Shown one piece after another: positions 46,545 through 54,329 of a stretch of DNA of 64,000 nucleotides (within the stretch, counting starts at the first letter, position 1; the number at the start of each line of letters is the position of its first letter). The notes under the pieces were generated by a model. The model was not told the DNA's origin. It saw only the letters and a program-made list of their open reading frames with translations, and ran no database searches. Position numbers and translations under genes: made by a program. The stretch spans positions 1,125,817 to 1,189,816 of the forward strand of contig QCMW01000001.1 in NCBI GenBank assembly GCA_003213495.1, given 5' to 3'. This DNA is from SAR86 cluster bacterium AG-422-O05 (GTDB lineage Bacteria; Pseudomonadota; Gammaproteobacteria; Magnimaribacterales; D2472).

Positions 46545-47512
46545 CAAACACCATTATAAATTCTAGAAAAAATATAGCTATTCTTATTATTTCCATAAAT
46601 GATTATGCTTCTTGATTCAGAAAGATATTCATTGAAATTAATACTTGTTGTAATTTCAAATATGTTTGATTTAAATAAAACTTTGCCATTAGACATAGTA
46701 AAATCTAAGTCAGGAAAAGTAGTGTTAAAATTAATGATATCTGCAAATCCTTCTAAGGGTATATTTTCAATTATATATTCAGAATCATCTAGTTCTATAT
46801 TTGGATAAATAGATGCAAGCAAAAATGCATCTTTTTGCGATAATGTATTTATATTCAATGATAGGTCCGAAGACATTGGTAAAGCACAAAAATAGTTTTT
46901 AAATATTTCCCAATCTATATTATTTGAAGCAGGAATGCTTTTAAGCTCCTCAATTGATGTCATCAACCTCATTCCACTATATTCTTTTGGACTATGTAAA
47001 GGACCTGTATAATAGTAATTCTCTAATCCATATGTTCTTGGATTTGAATCTAAATCTATCCAATCAATTATTTGATCAATAAGCTCATCTATGAGGTTAT
47101 CATCAATGTCTTGCAGAGACATAAATCGTTTCAAAGCATTTATAGATTTAATATTTTCATAATAATTACCATCTTTATAAACAACCAATGAATTAATGTT
47201 AAAACAATTAGATGCATCTTTTATATTACTAACAATATCAGCTCCGTTTACATTGAAAATAAAATTAGAGTTAATGATAGGATTATTTTTAGAGAGTTTA
47301 GATGAATTAAACCTTAATTCTTTATCAATCTTATGTTTTGACAATGACTCTAAGTTCCTGAAAATGTTTAGTGATATTATTTGAAATTCAGTATATTGAG
47401 CTCTTTTGAGTGAAAGTAAATATTTATTGCCAAATAGTATGGCAACAGATGACAAAATAAGAACAATTAAAAGAATTGAAATTAAAACAACTCCTTTAGT
47501 TTTGGAAGACAT
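46544..47512 (-). CDS. gspK: Type II secretion minor pseudopilin GspK
   Basis: Tip pseudopilin that caps the pseudopilus with GspI and GspJ, 322 residues from the ATG at 47510-47512 (a TTG two codons earlier is in frame). The prepilin site is MSSKTKG followed by VVLISILLIVLILSS. The +5 residue after cleavage is Ser instead of Glu, normal for GspK. The large globular domain contains IDWIDLDSNPRTYGLENYYYTG, the GspK family signature. It overlaps gspJ by 17 bp. Confidence 0.93.
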   Translation of the reverse strand: MSSKTKGVVLISILLIVLILSSVAILFGNKYLLSLKRAQYTEFQIISLNIFRNLESLSKHKIDKELRFNSSKLSKNNPIINSNFIFNVNGADIVSNIKDASNCFNINSLVVYKDGNYYENIKSINALKRFMSLQDIDDNLIDELIDQIIDWIDLDSNPRTYGLENYYYTGPLHSPKEYSGMRLMTSIEELKSIPASNNIDWEIFKNYFCALPMSSDLSLNINTLSQKDAFLLASIYPNIELDDSEYIIENIPLEGFADIINFNTTFPDLDFTMSNGKVLFKSNIFEITTSINFNEYLSESRSIIIYGNNKNSYIFSRIYNGV

Positions 47513-48089
47513 ATTCAATATTGGGCTCTACTATCCATTCGTAGGCTTCTTGATTTTTTTTAAACTTAAACTTAATCAGAGTGGGAATCTGTCTTTCTGT
47601 TATAGGGCTTATTGGCCATTGTTGATACCATTGACGTTGAAACATAAACTCAATATCCATTTGAGATATATCTTCTATTAAAAAAGTAGCTATAAATTCA
47701 TCGGCATCATATGGATTGGTAGAAAAAAATTGTCTCCTTATAAATTTATTATCCTCTAATACGTATTCCACTCTTTTTATTGGAGATGAGTTATTAGAAA
47801 TTGATTTTATTTTTGTATTAAACATGATTCTTTTATCCTCATTATTGCCGATCAGCGTAGCACTCATAGGATTACCGTAAAAATCTTTTAAAGGAACGTT
47901 AATGATTTGCCTGATATCTCTTCTGATAAGAATCGAAGAAAAGTTTAAATTGCTTGCAGAGCTCAACCTTTGTGATGAAGTTCTTTCTAATTCTAAAGAA
48001 GATTGGACTATATTTGATGAAATAACAGCTATCATTGACAAAATAACCAATGAAACCAAAACTTCGATTAATGTAAACCCTTTATTCAT
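47496..48089 (-). CDS. gspJ: Type II secretion minor pseudopilin GspJ
   Basis: Minor pseudopilin of the tip complex, 197 residues from the ATG at 48087-48089. The leader is only four residues (MNKG) before FTLIEVLVSLVILSMIA, a minimal prepilin signal, with Glu at +5. The C-terminal domain contains RRDIRQI and VEYVLEDNKFIRRQFF, typical of GspJ. It overlaps gspI by 8 bp and gspK by 17 bp, so the pseudopilin genes form one translationally coupled block. Confidence 0.93.
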   Translation of the reverse strand: MNKGFTLIEVLVSLVILSMIAVISSNIVQSSLELERTSSQRLSSASNLNFSSILIRRDIRQIINVPLKDFYGNPMSATLIGNNEDKRIMFNTKIKSISNNSSPIKRVEYVLEDNKFIRRQFFSTNPYDADEFIATFLIEDISQMDIEFMFQRQWYQQWPISPITERQIPTLIKFKFKKNQEAYEWIVEPNIEYVFQN

Positions 48090-48474
48090 TATCAATAAAG
48101 CCTTTTATAGAATAAAGATATTTTTCATCGCCCTTTAATCTTACTAATATTTCATACTCATAAAATTCATCAGTTAGAGTCTTTTTAATTGATTCTTTCC
48201 AATACCAATTCATTCCTCCCATTATCATCTCACCATCTCTTTCAGTTGGTCTCAATGGTTTCTCAATTGTATTAATTAGAGCAATTCTGTTAGCTGCAAC
48301 CTCTTTAGCTAAATATCTCTGCTCTAATTCAAAAGAAGAACTTGTCGTAGAAATTATTAGATTATAAATTGAACTTACAGCTATACTTAAAATAAATAAA
48401 GAAACTACAACCTCAATTAAGCTAAAGCCTTTATTTGTTCTAATAATTGATGATTTTATTAATTTTGTTGCCAT
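48082..48474 (-). CDS. gspI: Type II secretion minor pseudopilin GspI
   Basis: Minor pseudopilin, 130 residues. The prepilin leader ends RTNKG (Gly16) before FSLIEVVVSLFILSIAVSS. The ERDGEMIMGGMNWYWKESIKK stretch with its Trp-x-Trp core matches GspI. It overlaps both gspH (35 bp) and gspJ (8 bp). Cleavage needs a GspO/PilD prepilin peptidase, which must be encoded outside this window. Confidence 0.93.
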   Translation of the reverse strand: MATKLIKSSIIRTNKGFSLIEVVVSLFILSIAVSSIYNLIISTTSSSFELEQRYLAKEVAANRIALINTIEKPLRPTERDGEMIMGGMNWYWKESIKKTLTDEFYEYEILVRLKGDEKYLYSIKGFIDNE

Positions 48475-48952
48475 TATTTTTAATAATTATTCTTTGAATG
48501 TAATCTGTATAGTAAATATCTAGCTCACCACCAGAAACTTCGCCAGATGGATAGAAAACTAACAAAGGCATATCCAATTTTGAGTTGTGCAAATCAATAG
48601 TTATTCCATCATTAAATTTAAAAGTTTTCTTTAAGGATAAAGAATCAATTTCTGAAGATATTTTAATATTATTTATAATTTTACTTTTGTTATTTTTAAA
48701 AAGATAAGCAGCATACTCACCTTCTGAATCATAATACCAAGCCACAATATTACCAGTTAGGATGCTTTCTTGTGACAAAACATCAAAAGTATATTCAAAA
48801 GATTTTGCTTGTTTTTCTATGGAATTTAATGAGCTAAAATTTAAAGTTATAAGAGTAACTGAAATCCCAAGTATGAATAAAACAACTAATATTTCAATTA
48901 AAGTAAAGCCTTTAGAGGTATTACTGTTGCATCCAATTGCCAATATCAGCAT
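48440..48952 (-). CDS. gspH: Type II secretion minor pseudopilin GspH
   Basis: Minor pseudopilin linking the tip complex to the GspG shaft, 170 residues. The leader ends NSNTSKG (Gly15) before FTLIEILVVLFILGISVTL. The C-terminal FYPSGEVSGGELDIYY resembles the typical GspH F-x-P-x-G-x-x-S-G motif. The ATG at 48950-48952 gives a 32-bp overlap with gspG; a shorter leader from a downstream TTG is possible. Confidence 0.92.
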   Translation of the reverse strand: MLILAIGCNSNTSKGFTLIEILVVLFILGISVTLITLNFSSLNSIEKQAKSFEYTFDVLSQESILTGNIVAWYYDSEGEYAAYLFKNNKSKIINNIKISSEIDSLSLKKTFKFNDGITIDLHNSKLDMPLLVFYPSGEVSGGELDIYYTDYIQRIIIKNNGNKINKIINY

Positions 48953-49358
48953 CCTCTCCTGAACCTCCTTCTAAACCATCTGCACCTAAAGTGTATAAAT
49001 CATATTTAGTTGATTTTGTTCCAGGATATTCATATAAATATTCTCTACCCCAGGGATCTAATGGTATTGAGGATATGTAGCCATCTACAGGATATAAGAA
49101 AGGATTTTTTAGTTCTGAGTGTGGCGTTACTAATGCATTCAAACCTTGAGAAGTTGTGGGATAAGTTAATTCATTAAATCTGTATAACTCAAGAGCTTTA
49201 TTTGTATTAGCCATATCTGCTCTAATTTTTTCAAAATTAGCTCTTTGAAACACAGGATCAACACTTACAGCAACAACTGTGGCAAGTATACCGAGTATAA
49301 CTAAAACAGCCATAAGCTCAATTAGTGTAAAACCCTCACTTAACTTTTTAAATTTCAT
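48921..49358 (-). CDS. gspG: Type II secretion major pseudopilin GspG
   Basis: Main shaft subunit of the pseudopilus, 145 residues. The leader MKFKKLSEG is cut after Gly9 before FTLIELMAVLVILGILATV. The family signatures PTTSQGLNALV and DPWGREYLYEYPG are present. The calcium-binding C-terminus is GADGLEGGSGEDADIGNW. The ATG overlaps the gspF stop by 4 bp (ATGA). This is the clearest evidence that the cluster is type II secretion rather than type IV pili. Confidence 0.97.
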   Translation of the reverse strand: MKFKKLSEGFTLIELMAVLVILGILATVVAVSVDPVFQRANFEKIRADMANTNKALELYRFNELTYPTTSQGLNALVTPHSELKNPFLYPVDGYISSIPLDPWGREYLYEYPGTKSTKYDLYTLGADGLEGGSGEDADIGNWMQQ

Positions 49359-50548
49359 TGTATTGCCATAGTATTCATTTGCATTATAGGTAAAAGTATA
49401 GCTAGAACAATCATCATAATAAATCCTCCCATAAAAATTATTACTAAAGGTTCTAGCAAAGACAGAAAAATTGCCCTTTTGTTTTCAATTTCAGATTTCA
49501 TGAAATGAGATACCTTGCCAAACATTTTAACTAAATTACCTGATCTGTAGCCACTTGAGATAAGTTGTATAAAAATGTCAGGGAATATTCCATCTTTTTT
49601 TAAAGCAACTATGAAGTCCTTGCCTTCAACCACATCATTCTTTGCATCAGATATTTTGTTTGCTAAATATTTATTATTAAAAATTTTTGAACACTCATCC
49701 AAAGCAACATCCAGATTTGTTCCTGATGCTAAGAGAAGCTCCATAGTACTGGAAAACCTTTCTAGTTCTGAATTTAAAATAAAGTTACCAAAGAATGGAA
49801 ATGAAATAAATTTTTTATGCATCTTAATTTTATTTTCTGGTTTTTTTACATAATTTCTATATGAAAATAATATGCCAAAAAAAATAGTGATCATTAATAT
49901 AAAGATCAAGAAAATATTGTTGGATATCCCTAGTAGTAAGTTAGTAATAAATGGAAGATCTGCGCCAGCTTTCATAAATTGATTAACTACTTGAGGTAAA
50001 ACAAATATCAATAAAGAAACTATAACTAGGAGTGAAAAACCAATAAGAATTAATGGATATGTCATAGCTGAAATAATTTTTTGTCGTATTGACGCACTCT
50101 CTTCAAGGTAATCAGCTAATCTTGAAAAAACTGCATCGAGATTTCCTGAAGAATCTCCAGCAGATACCATTGAAATGTATGTATCTGAAAAAATACCAGG
50201 AAATTTTCTCATTGAATTACCAAGTCTTTTTCCCTGAACTATATCTTCTTTTAAGGTAAGCATAATATAGACGAGGTTCTTATTTCGTAATTGATTGGCT
50301 GTAATATCAATAGCATCAACAATAGGAGTGCTCGCCTCAAGTAGTGTTGCAAGTTGTCTTGTCATGATTACAACATCTTTATTTTTGATTTTAAGAGCTT
50401 TACCAATATTTTTAGATTCAGAAATTTTTATTGGTGTTAAGTGGAGATCTTTTACTAGCCTTCTAGCATCTCTTTCTGAGTCAGCACTTAGTATGCCTTT
50501 CTTTTTAATGCCTAAATTATTTATTGCAGTGTAATTATATGCTGGCAT
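49355..50548 (-). CDS. gspF: Type II secretion platform protein GspF
   Basis: Polytopic inner-membrane platform protein, 397 residues from the ATG at 50546-50548. This start gives the standard opening MPAYNYTAINNLGIKKKGIL; a GTG 12 codons earlier would overlap gspE by 50 bp and add non-homologous residues. Two GspF domains and three membrane helices are present; ALLLEASTPIVDAI-like TLLEASTPIVDAI and LASGTNLDVALDEC mark the repeated units. It overlaps gspE by 14 bp. Confidence 0.96.
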   Translation of the reverse strand: MPAYNYTAINNLGIKKKGILSADSERDARRLVKDLHLTPIKISESKNIGKALKIKNKDVVIMTRQLATLLEASTPIVDAIDITANQLRNKNLVYIMLTLKEDIVQGKRLGNSMRKFPGIFSDTYISMVSAGDSSGNLDAVFSRLADYLEESASIRQKIISAMTYPLILIGFSLLVIVSLLIFVLPQVVNQFMKAGADLPFITNLLLGISNNIFLIFILMITIFFGILFSYRNYVKKPENKIKMHKKFISFPFFGNFILNSELERFSSTMELLLASGTNLDVALDECSKIFNNKYLANKISDAKNDVVEGKDFIVALKKDGIFPDIFIQLISSGYRSGNLVKMFGKVSHFMKSEIENKRAIFLSLLEPLVIIFMGGFIMMIVLAILLPIMQMNTMAIQ

Positions 50549-52034
50549 TTTCTTTAATATTATTAACTCTAATAATTTCCTCACATGAGGTAACGCCTTC
50601 GGTTATAAGATCAATGGAGGCTTGATCAATTGATTTATTGTCTTTAAAAACATATTCATTTATTTCATTTTCAGAAGCATTATTATGAGTAAGGTCTTTT
50701 AATTTTTTATCAAATTGAATACATTCGGCAATGGCAATTCTTCCTTGGTAGCCTGTCTGATTGCAATAATCACAACCTTTTGGTTTAAATATTGTGCTTC
50801 CTTTATCAAGTTTGAATATTTCAACTGATTCATTTGAAGGCAAGCTTTTCATTTTACACTTTTGACATAAACGTCTAACAAGTCGTTGTGAGATTATCGT
50901 TCTTAGACTAGAAGCTAAAAGAAAGGATTCTATTCCCATATCTCTCAATCTTGTGATTGCCGAAACCGCACTATTAGTATGAACAGTGGACAGAACAAGA
51001 TGCCCAGTCAAACTAGCCTGTATTCCAATTTGTGCAGTTTCAATGTCCCTCATCTCTCCTACCATTACAACGTCAGGATCCTGTCTTAATATCGCCCTTA
51101 AACCTTTTGCAAAAGTATATCCAGTCTTAGGGTTAACTTGTGTTTGACCAATCCCATTCAATGTATATTCAATGGGGTCTTCAACAGTAAGAATATTTTG
51201 CGATGAATCACTAAGATATCTTAATCCAGCATATAAAGTTGTTGTTTTTCCAGAGCCTGTAGGCCCTGTAAAAAGAATAATACCCTCTGGATTTTTTAAA
51301 GAGCTTTTATAATTCGAAAGTATTTTGGGAGGCAATCCTAAATCGTTAATATTAATTTGAGCTGCTTGTTTATCTAAAATCCTTAAAACAATTCTTTCGC
51401 CATATGAAGAGGGAAGAGTCGAGACCCTCACATCTACATTTTTATCACCAAGCGACAATGAAACTCTTCCATCTTGAGGCAACCGCCTTTCTGAAATATC
51501 TAAACCTGAAATTATTTTGATTCTTGAAATTAAAATCGAAGCTATTTTACTATCCTGCTGCAAGATTTCTTTTAAAATACCATCTATCCTAAAACGAATT
51601 TTTATATGTTTCTCGTATGGTTCAAAATGTATATCTGAAGCTCTACTCTTTATTGCTTGGCTAATAATTCCATTTATTAACTTAATTATTGGAGCATCAT
51701 TATTACCACTTAAGAGATCTTCTGTAGCATTAATACTTCCAGCATAATCTTGAAGATCAAAATCATCTGTGAGCTCTTCTGAAATATTATCATTGTGGTT
51801 AGATGAAGAAAATGAACTGGTAAGTATTTCATTGAATACTTCTGCGCTACATAATTCAAATTTAAAACTTGAGTTAAGATATCTTTGTATCTCTTGATAG
51901 AGATCTAAACTTAACTGAAATGGTGAAATTGCAACAAACTCATTATTAGATTCAGAAACAATTACTTCATTGTCTTTTACAAAATCATAAGGTAGTAAGT
52001 CTGACTTGATATTTTCGAATTGACTGTTAGTCAT
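50535..52034 (-). CDS. gspE: Type II secretion ATPase GspE
   Basis: Cytoplasmic hexameric ATPase that powers pseudopilus assembly, 499 residues. The order is an N-terminal GspL-binding domain, Walker A LFTGPTGSGKTTTLYAGL (~residues 255-272), the Asp box EDPIEYTLNGIGQTQVNP, and Walker B ILRQDPDVVMVGEMRD. The four-cysteine zinc site is CQKCKMK ... GCDYCNQTG, present in GspE but not in PilT. It starts 2 bp after the gspD stop. Confidence 0.97.
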   Translation of the reverse strand: MTNSQFENIKSDLLPYDFVKDNEVIVSESNNEFVAISPFQLSLDLYQEIQRYLNSSFKFELCSAEVFNEILTSSFSSSNHNDNISEELTDDFDLQDYAGSINATEDLLSGNNDAPIIKLINGIISQAIKSRASDIHFEPYEKHIKIRFRIDGILKEILQQDSKIASILISRIKIISGLDISERRLPQDGRVSLSLGDKNVDVRVSTLPSSYGERIVLRILDKQAAQININDLGLPPKILSNYKSSLKNPEGIILFTGPTGSGKTTTLYAGLRYLSDSSQNILTVEDPIEYTLNGIGQTQVNPKTGYTFAKGLRAILRQDPDVVMVGEMRDIETAQIGIQASLTGHLVLSTVHTNSAVSAITRLRDMGIESFLLASSLRTIISQRLVRRLCQKCKMKSLPSNESVEIFKLDKGSTIFKPKGCDYCNQTGYQGRIAIAECIQFDKKLKDLTHNNASENEINEYVFKDNKSIDQASIDLITEGVTSCEEIIRVNNIKENASI

Positions 52035-52036
52035 AT

Positions 52037-53884
52037 TTATTCTTCTTTCGTTCTAAGATCTATAAGGTCTAAATCATCATCTGAAGCTTGTTGAGCCTTT
52101 ATGAAATTATACTTCTCTAGAGAAACTTGATTAATACCATTTGAATCAATAAGAATAGTTGGTTTTAGAAAAACCATTAAATTTTTTTTACTGGATGTGC
52201 TTGATGAAGACTGAAATAGTTTTCCTAAAACTGGTATTGAGCCTAAGACTGGAACTTTTGATATAACTTCTTGAGTATCTTCATCAATTAAACCACCTAA
52301 AACAATTATTTGGTTGTTATCAACCAATACAGTTGTTTCAATTTCTCTTTTATTGGTTATTAGATCTGTACCACTTTGAGCAACACCTGCAATTCCTGAA
52401 ACACCTTGTTTAATATTTAATATAACTGAAGTGCCTTCATCTATTTGAGGAGTAATTTCTAATTCAATACCAACCTCTTGTCTAGATGTAGTTCTGAATG
52501 GGTTGGAGTTATTTGTGCCAAGACTTTCTCCTGTAGTAATAGGTATCTCTTGACCTATAAATAACCTAGCTGACTCGTTATCCATAGCCAATATTGAAGG
52601 AGTGGATAAAATATTGGAATCTGTATCAGAAGCTATAGCATTTAAAATTCCAACAAAGTTATCTTCTCCATTTCTAACATCACCGAAACCAGCAACTAAA
52701 CCTTGAGTATTTAATAAAGAAGAGACAGCTGTTGTTGTTAAAGTAACATTTGTATCATCATCAGAAGCACCAGCTATACTTAATAGATCAGGGCCAGTAC
52801 CAGAAAATCTAGTAACTCCTATGGGAATACTATCGTCCGCATCCCCTGAAAATATAGCCTCTACTCCAAGGGATTTAGCTCCTTGCTCAGATAAATCTAC
52901 TACTATAGCTTCCACGAGAACCTGGGCCCTTCTAATATCAAGTTTTGCAATAATATTCTTAATAGAATTCAAATTTTCTTCTGCAGAAGAAATTATCAAA
53001 GAATTTGTTTTTTCATGATGAGTAATAACAGTTTTTGTTCCCTCAGAATCACTTACGAACGTCCCCGCAATTGAGTTAAGTATTGGTGCAATATCTGAAG
53101 CTTTTGCATATTTTAGGTATATAACATCAGTTGAATCATCACTAGTTATGTCTTTATCCAAAGAATTTAATGTAGACATAATATTTTTAGTTATGAAATC
53201 ATTTGAAGATAAAATTACCGAATTAGATGGGGTGAATGGAATTGCTATAAAGTTATTGATAGTTGGATTATTTTGAGCTTTAAGTCTTTCTAATATTCTG
53301 ACTGCTTCAATTGAAGAAAGATTTTCAAGCTTTATTATAGAAATTTTTGCTGTATTATTTTTGTCTAGATCAATTAATAATTCCCTAATTCTTGTAACAT
53401 TACTTGAGCGATCTACAAGCAAAATAGAATTTATTGAAGGTATGCTGGATAAATGGGACTGTCTACCAGTGATTGGTTTTATCATAGGTAATATTTCTTC
53501 AGTAGATCTATTTCCTAAAGGTATTACAGCTGTTTCAAAGTCGCCTGATGAAAAACTAGAAGTTTGATCCCTTGTAGCCTCATTTTCAGGTATCACCCTT
53601 AAAAATCCATTCTCCGATATGGTGCTAAAACCATTTACTTGTATTGTTCTTAAATAAACATCCCATACTTGATCTCTACTTAAATTAGCATTTGAATAAA
53701 TTGTAATTTTACCCTTGACTCTAGGATCAAGAATAATTGTTTTTTTTGAAAAACGTGCTATGTCTTGAGTAACTTTTTTTATGTCAACATCTTCATAGTT
53801 CAATATAAAAGTATCTTGTGTATAAGCATAATTATTGAATGAAAAAGAAATAATAATTAAACATATTTTAAGTTTAAGATTCAT
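52037..53884 (-). CDS. gspD: Type II secretion secretin GspD
   Basis: Outer-membrane secretin channel, 615 residues. After a signal peptide come the N0 domain (NYEDVDIKKVTQDIARFSKKTIILD), the N1-N3 repeats (STEEILPMIKPITGRQS; DVIYLKYAKASDIAPILNSI) and the secretin domain (VGIELEITPQIDEGTSVILNI; VLGGLIDEDTQEVISKVPVLGSIP; KNLMVFLKPTIL). No pilotin gene (gspS) is nearby and the C-terminal S-domain is short. It starts immediately after the gspC stop. Confidence 0.97.
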   Translation of the reverse strand: MNLKLKICLIIISFSFNNYAYTQDTFILNYEDVDIKKVTQDIARFSKKTIILDPRVKGKITIYSNANLSRDQVWDVYLRTIQVNGFSTISENGFLRVIPENEATRDQTSSFSSGDFETAVIPLGNRSTEEILPMIKPITGRQSHLSSIPSINSILLVDRSSNVTRIRELLIDLDKNNTAKISIIKLENLSSIEAVRILERLKAQNNPTINNFIAIPFTPSNSVILSSNDFITKNIMSTLNSLDKDITSDDSTDVIYLKYAKASDIAPILNSIAGTFVSDSEGTKTVITHHEKTNSLIISSAEENLNSIKNIIAKLDIRRAQVLVEAIVVDLSEQGAKSLGVEAIFSGDADDSIPIGVTRFSGTGPDLLSIAGASDDDTNVTLTTTAVSSLLNTQGLVAGFGDVRNGEDNFVGILNAIASDTDSNILSTPSILAMDNESARLFIGQEIPITTGESLGTNNSNPFRTTSRQEVGIELEITPQIDEGTSVILNIKQGVSGIAGVAQSGTDLITNKREIETTVLVDNNQIIVLGGLIDEDTQEVISKVPVLGSIPVLGKLFQSSSSTSSKKNLMVFLKPTILIDSNGINQVSLEKYNFIKAQQASDDDLDLIDLRTKEE

Positions 53885-54283
53885 TTATTTACCCACCAGA
53901 TTCTCAATTTTATATAATTTTTCTTGATTACGAAATACTATCTCTTCGTTGTTTACTTCTATTAACTCAAATAAACCATCTAATTTATCACCTTTAGCTA
54001 CTACATATTCTTTATTACCTTTTTTTAAGATTACTGAAGAATCATTTCCACCTGATCGATAACCGATTAATTGATAATTGAATTCTGGCATTTGAGATTT
54101 TTGATTCGAAGTCTCACTAGATAAATTATTTTGTGAGTTGAACTCAAGATCTTTCATATTAGGTAACGATATTTCAACTATTTTAGGTTTATCAAAAAAG
54201 TTAGATATAAATGTGACTATAAGCAATAAAGCAGGAACAAATAATATCGCAATAGATATTTTTTTTAATTTTATAAAATTCAT
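53885..54283 (-). CDS. gspC: Type II secretion protein GspC (short)
   Basis: Inner-membrane linker between platform and secretin, 132 residues. It has one membrane helix (~11-29), a periplasmic linker, and an HR-like domain (FNYQLIGYRSGGNDSSVILKKGNKEYVVAKGDKL). The PDZ or coiled-coil C-terminal domain of E. coli and Klebsiella GspC is missing, which would give about twice the length. Identification rests on position before gspD and on the HR-like domain. The start codon follows a 12-bp hairpin by two bases and has no obvious ribosome site. Confidence 0.85.
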   Translation of the reverse strand: MNFIKLKKISIAILFVPALLLIVTFISNFFDKPKIVEISLPNMKDLEFNSQNNLSSETSNQKSQMPEFNYQLIGYRSGGNDSSVILKKGNKEYVVAKGDKLDGLFELIEVNNEEIVFRNQEKLYKIENLVGK

Positions 54284-54285
54284 AA

Positions 54286-54315
54286 TAAAATGAGCTATTA
54301 GTGTAGCTCATTTTA
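54286..54315 (-). terminator. Hairpin between receptor and gspC (attenuator-like)
   Basis: A 12-bp perfect stem (54286-54297 with 54304-54315; core ATGAGCTA/TAGCTCAT) with a 6-nt loop. Only TTTTATT follows on the minus strand before the gspC ATG at 54283. It could be a partial terminator reducing read-through from the lipoprotein-receptor genes into gspC-M, or a 3' end protector after processing. Confidence 0.75.
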
Positions 54316-54329
54316 ATCTCAAATCTAAG

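Noticed and set aside
49575..49853. Plus-strand frames inside the gsp genes
   Set aside because: These are shadows of the gsp reading frames in AT-rich DNA, with no ribosome sites or recognisable domains.
50549..50584. GTG start extending GspF by 12 residues
   Set aside because: It would overlap gspE by 50 bp, and the ATG at 50546-50548 gives the standard GspF opening.
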